64,000 nucleotides of DNA. It comes from Pedobacter sp. AJM (GTDB lineage Bacteria; Bacteroidota; Bacteroidia; Sphingobacteriales; Sphingobacteriaceae). The stretch lies in NCBI RefSeq assembly GCF_002197755.1, contig NZ_NHOT01000004.1:124001-188000 (forward strand). Reading direction: 5' to 3'. Below are positions 35,884 through 43,336 of the stretch, in pieces; positions within the stretch are counted from its first letter, which is position 1; each line of letters starts with the position of its first letter. The notes beneath the pieces are model-generated. The model was given only the letters and a program-made list of their open reading frames with translations, did not search any database and had not been told where the DNA came from. Both the position numbers and the translations under genes were made by a program.

Positions 35884-36654
35884 ATGCATATGTACCGTTT
35901 TGTAATTGTAGATGATGAAGCTCACGCTATAGAAGGATTAAAAGTTTACATGGAACATTTGCCGGACTTTAATCTGATGGCTACCTATACTGATCCGGTA
36001 TTGGCCTTAAAAGAATTAAGTTGTGGAAGCGATGTGGAATTGATCTTTATGGATGTGGATATGCCACACTTATCCGGAATAGAACTGGCCTCCATAATCA
36101 GGCAGAAAACGAACAAGTTAATTTTAACCACGGCGCATACCAAATATGGTTATCAGGCATTTGAAGTGAAGGCAGATGGCTATCTGCTCAAGCCTTACTC
36201 ACTCGGAAAGTTCCTTGAAACCATGCAACGTGTTTTTCCTGATAGTATAAAAAAGGCAGAACCTGTTGCCCCGCAGGTATTGGAAAATTTCTTTTTTGTA
36301 AAAAGTAAGGAGGATAGCCTGAAACTTGTGAAAATCAGGTTTGAAGAAGTGGTCGCTGTGGAAAGTAAACTGAATTATGTTCAGCTGCGCTTAGAAAACG
36401 GAAGAAACGTTACCACCTATATGTCGCTCTCTGAAATTTCAAAATGGCTGGTTGAGACCAGAGGATTTATACAGTTTCAAAGAAGTTTTATTTTAAACCG
36501 GGAGAAAATAGATGCGGTGGATGGAAATACGATTATCATGGATAATGGGCAGAAGATAACGGTTGGAGATTACTACCGCAAAGATTTTAACGAATTTATA
36601 AATCGGTATTTAATTAAACCCAGGCGTAGGGTAGACAAGCCTACACCTGAATAA
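35884..36654 (+). CDS. LytTR-family response regulator of the peptide locus
   Basis: This 256-residue regulator has an N-terminal receiver domain (residues about 3-120) with acidic residues in FVIVDDEAHAIEG, the phospho-acceptor Asp in ELIFMDVDMPHLSG, and the Lys in ADGYLLKPYS. A C-terminal LytTR DNA-binding domain (about 140-245) carries EEVVAVESKLNYVQLRLENG and FIQFQRSFILNREKIDAVDG. LytTR regulators often control peptide signalling and bacteriocin loci. It precedes, in the same direction, a LytS-type kinase that is its likely partner. A 43-codon gene lies on the opposite strand between them. Confidence 0.93.
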   Translation: MHMYRFVIVDDEAHAIEGLKVYMEHLPDFNLMATYTDPVLALKELSCGSDVELIFMDVDMPHLSGIELASIIRQKTNKLILTTAHTKYGYQAFEVKADGYLLKPYSLGKFLETMQRVFPDSIKKAEPVAPQVLENFFFVKSKEDSLKLVKIRFEEVVAVESKLNYVQLRLENGRNVTTYMSLSEISKWLVETRGFIQFQRSFILNREKIDAVDGNTIIMDNGQKITVGDYYRKDFNEFINRYLIKPRRRVDKPTPE

Positions 36655-36659
36655 TTAAT

Positions 36660-36791
36660 TTAAATTCCTGACATACCAGTTACCGTAATGCTGGAGGTTA
36701 ATGTGGTGGGATCTGTACTGTAAGATTGAACTTTTACCGATTTAAAAATGAAAATTGTTCTGCGTTTAGATAGTTTAATTGCCTGTTTCAT
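36660..36791 (-). CDS. Putative Ser/Thr-rich precursor micropeptide (43 codons)
   Basis: Reading the minus strand, an ATG at 36791 opens a 43-codon frame. It has a basic, hydrophobic leader-like part (MKQAIKLSKRRTIFIFKSVK) and a tail VQSYSTDPTTLTSSITVTGM ending SGI. The tail holds 12 Ser/Thr among 23 residues and no Cys. That split between a charged leader and a low-complexity Thr/Ser core is like RiPP precursors, though without Cys it is not a classical lanthipeptide. A near-consensus -7 box TAAGTTTC (36804-36811) lies 12 bases upstream. It lies between the LytTR regulator and kinase. Expression is unproven. Confidence 0.45.
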   Translation of the reverse strand: MKQAIKLSKRRTIFIFKSVKVQSYSTDPTTLTSSITVTGMSGI

Positions 36792-36882
36792 GGTTTTTTT
36801 CTTGAAACTTATGGCTTGGAAACCGACCTTAAAAAGTTGTTATACAGAACGATATCAATCCTATTTAAAAGCCTGACAATAC

Positions 36883-38022
36883 ATGAAAAAGTTTATCATC
36901 AAATCAGTGCGCAAATACCGGATACATCTTTTGGCCTGGTCTGCTTTTATCACTTATGAAGTCCTACTTATAGGATTGAGGTACGGGGTATTTGGGCATC
37001 CGCTTACCTATGCCGCTCATTATGGAATTATCATTGCCTATTTTTATGCGGTATCAGATAAAGCACTTCCATGGTCGCTGGCTTCAAAGAGGTTAATCAT
37101 CATCAGGTTGCCATTGGCCATGGTGGTGCTGTTTTGTGCTTACGTATTGTTAAACTATGCTGTTGATACCATTCTGGTAGCAAACGGAATCGTTAAACAC
37201 CTGAAGAAGGTCGTTCTGGATAGAAATTTTATCCTGGATGATCTATACCGAAGTTTATATTTTACAGGCTTTGCCACGGCCTATTACTTCCTTAAAACTT
37301 ATTTTAATGAGAAGAAGCATACCAGCTTTCTGGAAGAGCAACGCCTTTTAGGCCTCATTAAAGAAGAAAAGATGGCAAAAACGCTCGCTAAAGCTCAAAA
37401 TGATTTTCTTCGGGCACAGATTAACCCTCACTTCTTATTTAATACCCTGAATTATGTTTATAATAATATCAACAGAAATCCTGAGCAAGCCCGTGATGCG
37501 GTGATAACCTTATCAGATATTATGCGGTTTGCAATTGACTCAGGAGAGGATGAATTGATTGCCTTGGGGGAGGAGATGCATCAGGTGAGGCAGCTGCGTG
37601 ATTTGCATCAGGCCAGAATGGATTTCAGAGATTTTATTGATATTTATATTGATGAAGATGCTGTAGATGTAAGATTTGTTCCCCTGGTATTGCTGAGTCT
37701 TATGGAAAATATTTTTAAGCATGGTCATCTTTCCGTTGCAGAGCATCCGGCTTTACTGGCGGTATATATGGATGAAAATAAGCTGCATATTCATAGTGAT
37801 AACCTGGTAGATACTTCAGGTAAAAAAGATGGTACACACAATGGTATTAAGAATATCCATTCACGCCTCATTGCTGCCTATGGTGATGCAGTGGATTTTT
37901 CTTATGGGCTTAATCCGGAGGGGCATTACATCGTTAGTATTGTGATTCCACTTCACCATATTCATACTTATATCCGGGAAACCGATCTTCAGAAACCGGA
38001 ACAAACTGAAATGTCCTCATAA
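36883..38022 (+). CDS. LytS-type sensor histidine kinase of the peptide locus
   Basis: This 379-residue kinase has four predicted membrane helices in residues 1-150, then a cytoplasmic PF06580-type kinase core. The His-box is QINPHFLFNTLNYVYNNI near residue 182, and the ATPase part shows LVLLSLMENIFKHG (N-box) and GTHNGIKNIHSRLIAAYG (G-box). It is the natural partner of the LytTR regulator upstream. As the membrane part is short with no large sensor domain, it may sense a small ligand or peptide at the membrane. The signal is unknown. Confidence 0.92.
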   Translation: MKKFIIKSVRKYRIHLLAWSAFITYEVLLIGLRYGVFGHPLTYAAHYGIIIAYFYAVSDKALPWSLASKRLIIIRLPLAMVVLFCAYVLLNYAVDTILVANGIVKHLKKVVLDRNFILDDLYRSLYFTGFATAYYFLKTYFNEKKHTSFLEEQRLLGLIKEEKMAKTLAKAQNDFLRAQINPHFLFNTLNYVYNNINRNPEQARDAVITLSDIMRFAIDSGEDELIALGEEMHQVRQLRDLHQARMDFRDFIDIYIDEDAVDVRFVPLVLLSLMENIFKHGHLSVAEHPALLAVYMDENKLHIHSDNLVDTSGKKDGTHNGIKNIHSRLIAAYGDAVDFSYGLNPEGHYIVSIVIPLHHIHTYIRETDLQKPEQTEMSS

Positions 38023-38320
38023 CAAGCTTTTCTTTAGGCAGCAGAAGATGAACCTGCTGTCTGCTTTTGCAGACAGGTGCCTGTATTGGCTTATTATTGC
38101 ACTGCATTTGGTAAGTATGACGACTGGAGGTCAGGTGCAGCATCAACAGGATATATCTGTTTTATTATAGCAGGATACGGATTTCGTCCTGCAACAATGC
38201 GGTTATGTATAATGTTTTTCACGCTGATGCGCATAGTTGCTACATTAGGTTAAATAATAATTAACTGATTATTATATAAACCAAACTAACAATAACTTAA
38301 TGCTAACTCATTGCGCGCTC
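38023..38320. other. Intergenic region with a hairpin
   Basis: This gap of about 298 bases follows the LytS kinase. It holds a perfect 8-bp hairpin (CTGTCTGC-TTTT-GCAGACAG, 38057-38076) with no T-run, and a 40-codon ATG frame (38048-38170, hydrophobic start MNLLSAFADRCLYWLIIALH) that ends at an amber stop. I do not regard that frame as a gene. The promoter of the barrel gene must lie in this gap. Confidence 0.35.
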
Positions 38321-40702
38321 ATGCGGTTTTATAAACCGTTTTCCTGCCTGTTCATTTTCATTTTGCTTTGCTCGCAAAAGGTTGATGCACAATTTTTGAT
38401 TAAAGGGAAAATTATGGGAAGTGATGGCCAGCCAGTTGAAATGGCCGAGGTGGTATTGCTAAAAAAAGATAGTGTTGCACTGGTAAGCAAACTGTCAGAT
38501 GTAAATGGCAAGTTTGAATTAAATGTAGCAAACGGCGATTATTTATTTAATATCAGATTACTGGGCCAAATGCTGCATCGCCAAATGCTCCAGGTAACAG
38601 ATCATCTTGATTTAGGCACTATATCAATCGAAAATGCCCGGGCACTTAAGGAAATAGTTGTTACCGGAAAGAAACCATTATTTGAATCAAGGGCTGATCG
38701 ATTCGTATTTAATATTGAAAATTCTTCACTTAGCATAGGAAATAATACCTGGGATGTGTTGAGGCAAACCCCTCTTTTACAGGTTGAACAAGAGAAGCTC
38801 TCCATTGTTGGTGCTCAGAATGCTACAGTTTATATTAATGATAGGAAATCAATTTTACGCGGAAAGGATCTGTATCAGTATTTAAGATCTATGCCATCGG
38901 ATAACATTGTACGTATTGAAATCATAACCAGTCCGTCGGCAAAATATGATGCCAGCGATGGTGCCATTATTAATCTTGTTTTGAAAAAGACAGATGTTGA
39001 TGGTTTTAAAGGTATTATAACCCTAACTGATGAACAAAAGCGTGGCAACAGCCCCGGCGGTAATTTCAATTTAAATTACCATCACCGCAAATATTCGCAA
39101 AATGCTTCGTTTTACCTGGGTCAGACCAATTCAAAAACAACAGAAGATTTGCAAAATACAGATTTTGCGCAGCAATCACAGGCACTTATTAATTCTGTTA
39201 ATAAAGCAGATGAGTTCCGAATAGGTGCAACAACTGCAATTAATTATGAAGCAACAGAAAATAGCATAATTGGGGCAGTATTTGAGTTTCAGTACTATAA
39301 TCCAAATGATGTTAAAAGCACTATAAACAGCTTTATTAATGCTGCAATAAATCCATATGGCAGTGAGAATATAAACGATGGAAATGTACAAATGGCGGGT
39401 GGCAGTATATTTTATAGTTTAAAAGGGAAAGATAAAAGCAGTTTTGATCTTAGTCTAGACTATTTCAGTCACAATAGAAAAAATAACAATAAGTTTTCTG
39501 CCTTTCCTTTCGGTAATCCTATGAATTTTAGTCAGTTAACAGATATCGATAATAATATCGACAAAAACAACTATGCCTTCAAGGTGGATTATTCAAAAGC
39601 GTTGGGCAAATCAGGAATGAAAATGGAAACAGGTTTTAAGGTTAATCTGCTTAGAACGAAAAGTCCGTACATATTTAGCGAATGGAATGGGAATGCATTT
39701 ACGTATAATCCGCTTCTTTCCAATGATTTTGATTATAAAGAAAACATTAATTCAGCTTATTTGACACTGCAGAGAAGATTTTTTAAAAAAATGGATGTAT
39801 TAATAGGTATAAGATATGAAAATACAGACATAAAAACCATACTTAATGAAGGTGAAGAGAACAACAGCAGCCAGGCTAACGACTTTCTTCCCTCTTTAAA
39901 TGCAAACTATGTTTTTAATAAATCTCACAGGTTATCATTAGGCTATCGTTCTATGCTATGGAGGCCTTATTCAAATGAACTTAACCCGTTTATATTCAGA
40001 CTTAATGAAAATTACCTGGTTTCCGGAAACAGCAATCTATACCTCGCAAGGGTTCAGGCGCTACGACTGAATTATTCATTCAGAAGCAGTTTGGTAATGA
40101 TGCTAAGTATGGAGCAGGTTAATAATCCAATTTTAAACAATACCGAAATTAATAATGGAATAAGCTTAACCAGACCGGAAAATTTTGCCGGAAAAGTACG
40201 CCGGTATTATTTTGGAATCAATTATAATTTATCGTTACTGAAAAATAGGATGACAGCCAATATCTCTTCCGGAATTTATAAAGTAGATAACTCAGAAATA
40301 TATCTCAATAGCAAAAATTCACTTTACAACAGTTCTGCAATATTGATTAATGCCAGCAATCTTTTTAAAGCAGGGATTAACCTGAGTGGATATCTGGGTT
40401 ATACTTCATCATATACCCTGGTCAATAAAAACACGCATTCATTCCTGTACAATACTTTTGATATATCTAAAAATTTTAAAGACTATAAATTTAAAATTGG
40501 TGTGGTTGATCCTTTTAAGTTGATTATCAATCAATATACGATGAGTTCATCCACGGGTATTTTAATCACAAATGCCGACTACAACCAGAGGGGGCTTAGT
40601 TTCTCACTTACCAGAAGTTTTGGGAACGCTAAAACAAGAAAAGCAGATGTGGAGAAGTTGGATAAAGGGAGAAGTGAAAATGGAAATTCAAATATAAAAT
40701 AA
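38321..40702 (+). CDS. Outer-membrane beta-barrel family protein of the peptide locus
   Basis: This barrel protein of about 793 residues starts at ATG 38321 (MRFYKPFSCLFIFILLCSQK). The frame is also open from 38300. The signal peptide is followed by a carboxypeptidase-regulatory-like domain (FLIKGKIMGSDGQPVEMAEV), a plug-like region (SLSIGNNTWDVLRQTPLLQV, SPSAKYDASDGAIINLVLKK) and a long barrel. The architecture is PF14905-type. It lies directly upstream of the precursor peptide gene. It may take part in export, import or sensing of the peptide, but no direct evidence is visible. Confidence 0.87.
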   Translation: MRFYKPFSCLFIFILLCSQKVDAQFLIKGKIMGSDGQPVEMAEVVLLKKDSVALVSKLSDVNGKFELNVANGDYLFNIRLLGQMLHRQMLQVTDHLDLGTISIENARALKEIVVTGKKPLFESRADRFVFNIENSSLSIGNNTWDVLRQTPLLQVEQEKLSIVGAQNATVYINDRKSILRGKDLYQYLRSMPSDNIVRIEIITSPSAKYDASDGAIINLVLKKTDVDGFKGIITLTDEQKRGNSPGGNFNLNYHHRKYSQNASFYLGQTNSKTTEDLQNTDFAQQSQALINSVNKADEFRIGATTAINYEATENSIIGAVFEFQYYNPNDVKSTINSFINAAINPYGSENINDGNVQMAGGSIFYSLKGKDKSSFDLSLDYFSHNRKNNNKFSAFPFGNPMNFSQLTDIDNNIDKNNYAFKVDYSKALGKSGMKMETGFKVNLLRTKSPYIFSEWNGNAFTYNPLLSNDFDYKENINSAYLTLQRRFFKKMDVLIGIRYENTDIKTILNEGEENNSSQANDFLPSLNANYVFNKSHRLSLGYRSMLWRPYSNELNPFIFRLNENYLVSGNSNLYLARVQALRLNYSFRSSLVMMLSMEQVNNPILNNTEINNGISLTRPENFAGKVRRYYFGINYNLSLLKNRMTANISSGIYKVDNSEIYLNSKNSLYNSSAILINASNLFKAGINLSGYLGYTSSYTLVNKNTHSFLYNTFDISKNFKDYKFKIGVVDPFKLIINQYTMSSSTGILITNADYNQRGLSFSLTRSFGNAKTRKADVEKLDKGRSENGNSNIK

Positions 40703-40773
40703 AGCAAAATTCTGTAGGGACTTGTGTGGAATTAAAACTGTTCAAGTATTGTTTAACCTTAATAATTCAAACC

Positions 40774-40974
40774 ATGAGAAATGAAAAACTAAAAGGATTG
40801 TCTAAAAAAGTTTCAGAAGGTCAAGTTACCTCACTAAGCTTTGATGCAATTAAAACAATCTCAGGCGGTACCGGTATTTCTGAAGAAGCTATCAGTACAT
40901 GTCCAGGTGAAAACGGCTGCTGGGGATTTAGCTCCCCAACATGCGGTGCAAAAAACGAATGCTGGAGTTACTAA
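40774..40974 (+). CDS. RiPP precursor peptide with Gly-Gly leader and C-x5-C-W repeats
   Basis: The 66-residue peptide (ATG 40774; the longer frame from 40726 is less likely) has a leader of about 32 residues ending SFDAIKTISGG, a classic double-glycine cleavage site. The predicted core of 34 residues contains Cys at 43, 49, 57 and 63 and Trp at 50 and 64. Two 10-residue units repeat: CPGENGCWGF and CGAKNECWSY, both C-x5-C-W-[GS]-[FY]. A stem-loop follows, then a radical SAM/SPASM gene and a C39 ABC exporter. The context makes it a probable radical-SAM-modified peptide precursor. The chemistry at Cys/Trp is inferred. Confidence 0.85.
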   Translation: MRNEKLKGLSKKVSEGQVTSLSFDAIKTISGGTGISEEAISTCPGENGCWGFSSPTCGAKNECWSY

Positions 40975-40992
40975 CCAGTTTCAACAATTACA

Positions 40993-41018
40993 TAAGGCTA
41001 TCCAATCGGATAGCCTTA
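40993..41018 (+). terminator. Stem-loop between precursor and maturase (attenuator)
   Basis: A perfect 11-bp stem (TAAGGCTATCC / GGATAGCCTTA) with a 4-base loop lies 18 bases after the precursor stop and ahead of the maturase ATG. The downstream T-run is weak, so partial termination is likely. That would make excess precursor relative to the downstream genes, as is common in RiPP operons. Confidence 0.65.
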
Positions 41019-41042
41019 TTTAAAAATTCAAATCCCTTTATC

Positions 41043-42389
41043 ATGAAATTTAAGCTTTCAAAATATATGCATGTGATTGATGATCCTGAAATACTGGATT
41101 CAACCGCAATTATTTACTCTACCAGAACAGGTATTTCTATTGAGATGTCTAAACGGGTACTGGATCATGTGATGTCAATGAATTTTGACCAGATTCCGGA
41201 TGATATTATGGCTAAGATCATACAGATGGAAGTATTTGTGCCCGAGAATCAGGAGGAACTCCATGAAATTCTGGAATCCAATAAACTTGGTGTAACTGAT
41301 AGCGACAAATACTTGCTAACCTATGTGATACAACCATCAGGAAATTGTCAGCTGGGTTGCCATTATTGCGGGCAATCTCATACCAATAAGGTGATGAGTC
41401 AGGAAATTTTAGACCTGTCTTATCAGAGGATTATTGAAAAGTATACAGCAATGCGTGATACCATTCGTGAAATGCACATTACATGGTATGGCGGTGAACC
41501 ATTAACCGGTCTTTCTGCCCTTGCTCAGCTTTCTTACCGGCTGATTGAGTTTGCAAAAGAAAAAGGAATCAAATATTCATCTGACATTATTACGAATGGG
41601 CTTAATCTGAAATATTCATTATTTGAAAAGTTGGTTAATGATAATCAAATTACTCAATACCAGATTACTGTTGATGGGATGAAAGAATTTCATGATAAAA
41701 GACGAATGTTGAAAAATGGAGCCGAAAGCTTTGATGTGATAATGAACAACATTGAATCAGTTGTACATTCAGCGCTATACAAAGAAAAAGCACATATCAA
41801 TTTCAGGTGTAACGTAGATGCCGAAAACAAAGAAACAGTATTGGATTTTATAGATTACCTTCAGGAAAGGGGTATTCTGCAACATATTAGTTTCTATGTG
41901 GCCCCAATACACGATTGGGGAGATAATAAGGCCACCATTAAAGGCGTATCCAAACAAGAATTTGCTGATTTTGAAATCGAAGTGTATATGAGGCTTTTGG
42001 AACACAACCGGTTAAAGAGCACTACCGTTGTTCCGGAAAGGGTGAAAAAACCATGTATGGTGGTGAGCCAGACTTCAGAAGTATTTGATGCTTTTGGCAA
42101 TATTTCCACTTGTTGGGAAGTACCATATACTCCTTATTATGATGATACCAAATACTACTCCGGCAATCTTCTGAAAGATGCAAAAATATCAACAGATAAT
42201 GCGCATATGAGGAATTGGTTCAATGAAATCCCAACCAATGATTCCTGGTGTAAATCCTGTAAGTTTTTACCGCTGTGTGGTGGTGCCTGTCCGAAAGATT
42301 GGTATGAAGGAACACCGGCATGCCCTTCCTTTAAATTCAATATTGAAGATCGGCTATTGTTACAAAGATATATTAACAATCAATCATGA
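41043..42389 (+). CDS. Radical SAM/SPASM peptide maturase
   Basis: This 448-residue enzyme starts at ATG 41043; the longer frame from 40941 would overlap the precursor. Residues about 1-90 (MKFKLSKYMHVIDD, YSTRTG) form an extra N-terminal domain that may bind the leader. The radical SAM motif CQLGCHYC gives Cys 102, 106 and 109. The SPASM domain has Cys 338, a G-x4-C at 352-357, and C403-x2-C406-x5-C412-x3-C416 with C427. That is the full seven-Cys pattern for two auxiliary [4Fe-4S] clusters. It probably modifies the precursor core, for example by forming thioether or Trp-linked crosslinks. Confidence 0.93.
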   Translation: MKFKLSKYMHVIDDPEILDSTAIIYSTRTGISIEMSKRVLDHVMSMNFDQIPDDIMAKIIQMEVFVPENQEELHEILESNKLGVTDSDKYLLTYVIQPSGNCQLGCHYCGQSHTNKVMSQEILDLSYQRIIEKYTAMRDTIREMHITWYGGEPLTGLSALAQLSYRLIEFAKEKGIKYSSDIITNGLNLKYSLFEKLVNDNQITQYQITVDGMKEFHDKRRMLKNGAESFDVIMNNIESVVHSALYKEKAHINFRCNVDAENKETVLDFIDYLQERGILQHISFYVAPIHDWGDNKATIKGVSKQEFADFEIEVYMRLLEHNRLKSTTVVPERVKKPCMVVSQTSEVFDAFGNISTCWEVPYTPYYDDTKYYSGNLLKDAKISTDNAHMRNWFNEIPTNDSWCKSCKFLPLCGGACPKDWYEGTPACPSFKFNIEDRLLLQRYINNQS

Positions 42390-43312
42390 TCATTATGAAA
42401 GAATTAATCCATAATATACTGAATAAGATCGAAGGAGACGATCGTATTTCTATTGCACAGCCAAAATTTAAGAACCGCCATATTTTTGATGACTTGTCCG
42501 GTTATTTTAAATCAGAACTGAGCAAGGAGGAGAAAATGTCACTTTATTATTATATGAGTCATTCTGAAAAAGCACTTAACCACTACAGAAACAGGGAATT
42601 TTATCAGGGAGACGGAAGTTTTAAAAAGCTTTTTCCTTTGGATGATTTTTTTTCTGATAAAATCCGGAGTGGTATGATGAGTCTGCATTATTCGCTTTCC
42701 TCCTATAAAAATTATGTTGAAAGTAATTATCCGTTAGCCATGTCAGAAATCGATGCTGCCAAATTGCTGGCAATTGAGCAGAGCAAAACCTTTCCATATT
42801 TTGTAATTGCCATTGGTGAACAATGGTTAAATAAAGTAAGGGTACTCATTAAAACAGGAAATTTAAGCGATACGATATCAGAAACCATTTTGCTAAATCA
42901 TTTTCTCCTCTATGGAAAACATAGTGATCAGACTGCAGTTGCGAATATTGAAACGGTTGAAACCGAGCATAGGAAGCTGATGCTTACACATGTTATTAAC
43001 AGTATTGATACTGCGTTGGGCAAATCATTTAAGGGGAAAGAAGACTTCTACAGCATCATATCTAAAGAAATTCCGACCTCAGAACCCGTGCATCAGGAAC
43101 TAAAGCCGATTATAGATGCCTACCAGGTAATAAACGCTGTTAGCAAAGGAGAAGCAGATTTTCTGGAGCAGCTTGTACAAAATTTCAACAATATTGAGAC
43201 TTGTCCAAAGGCGCTCAAACAGTTTATATTTAATGAATTCATCAGGGTTTGCAGTGTACAGGGACTAGCTTTATCCGGTGAGGTAAATAATAAGATATTA
43301 AGTCGGTATTAA
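42386..43312 (+). CDS. Unrecognised protein between maturase and exporter
   Basis: This protein of up to 308 residues overlaps the maturase stop by 4 bases (ATGA), so translation is probably coupled; a second ATG is at 42395. It begins MIIMKELIHNILNKIEGDD, is mostly helical by composition, and contains EEKMSLYYYMSHSEKALNHY and IEQSKTFPYFVIAIGEQW. There is no signal peptide or obvious membrane span. I recognise no domain. Its position between modification enzyme and exporter suggests a dedicated part in maturation, immunity or substrate delivery, but this is inference from context. Confidence 0.7.
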   Translation: MIIMKELIHNILNKIEGDDRISIAQPKFKNRHIFDDLSGYFKSELSKEEKMSLYYYMSHSEKALNHYRNREFYQGDGSFKKLFPLDDFFSDKIRSGMMSLHYSLSSYKNYVESNYPLAMSEIDAAKLLAIEQSKTFPYFVIAIGEQWLNKVRVLIKTGNLSDTISETILLNHFLLYGKHSDQTAVANIETVETEHRKLMLTHVINSIDTALGKSFKGKEDFYSIISKEIPTSEPVHQELKPIIDAYQVINAVSKGEADFLEQLVQNFNNIETCPKALKQFIFNEFIRVCSVQGLALSGEVNNKILSRY

Positions 43313-43336
43313 GATTGTCAATCATATAAATCCAGC

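Noticed and set aside
36660..36791. Classical class I lanthipeptide precursor for the 43-codon ORF
   Set aside because: The tail is rich in Ser and Thr but has no Cys, and no LanB or LanC gene is nearby, so a lanthipeptide label is not supported.
38048..38170. 40-codon frame with hydrophobic start in the gap before the RiPP barrel
   Set aside because: It ends at an amber stop, lacks a core-like tail and has no other support; it may be chance or a decayed signal peptide.
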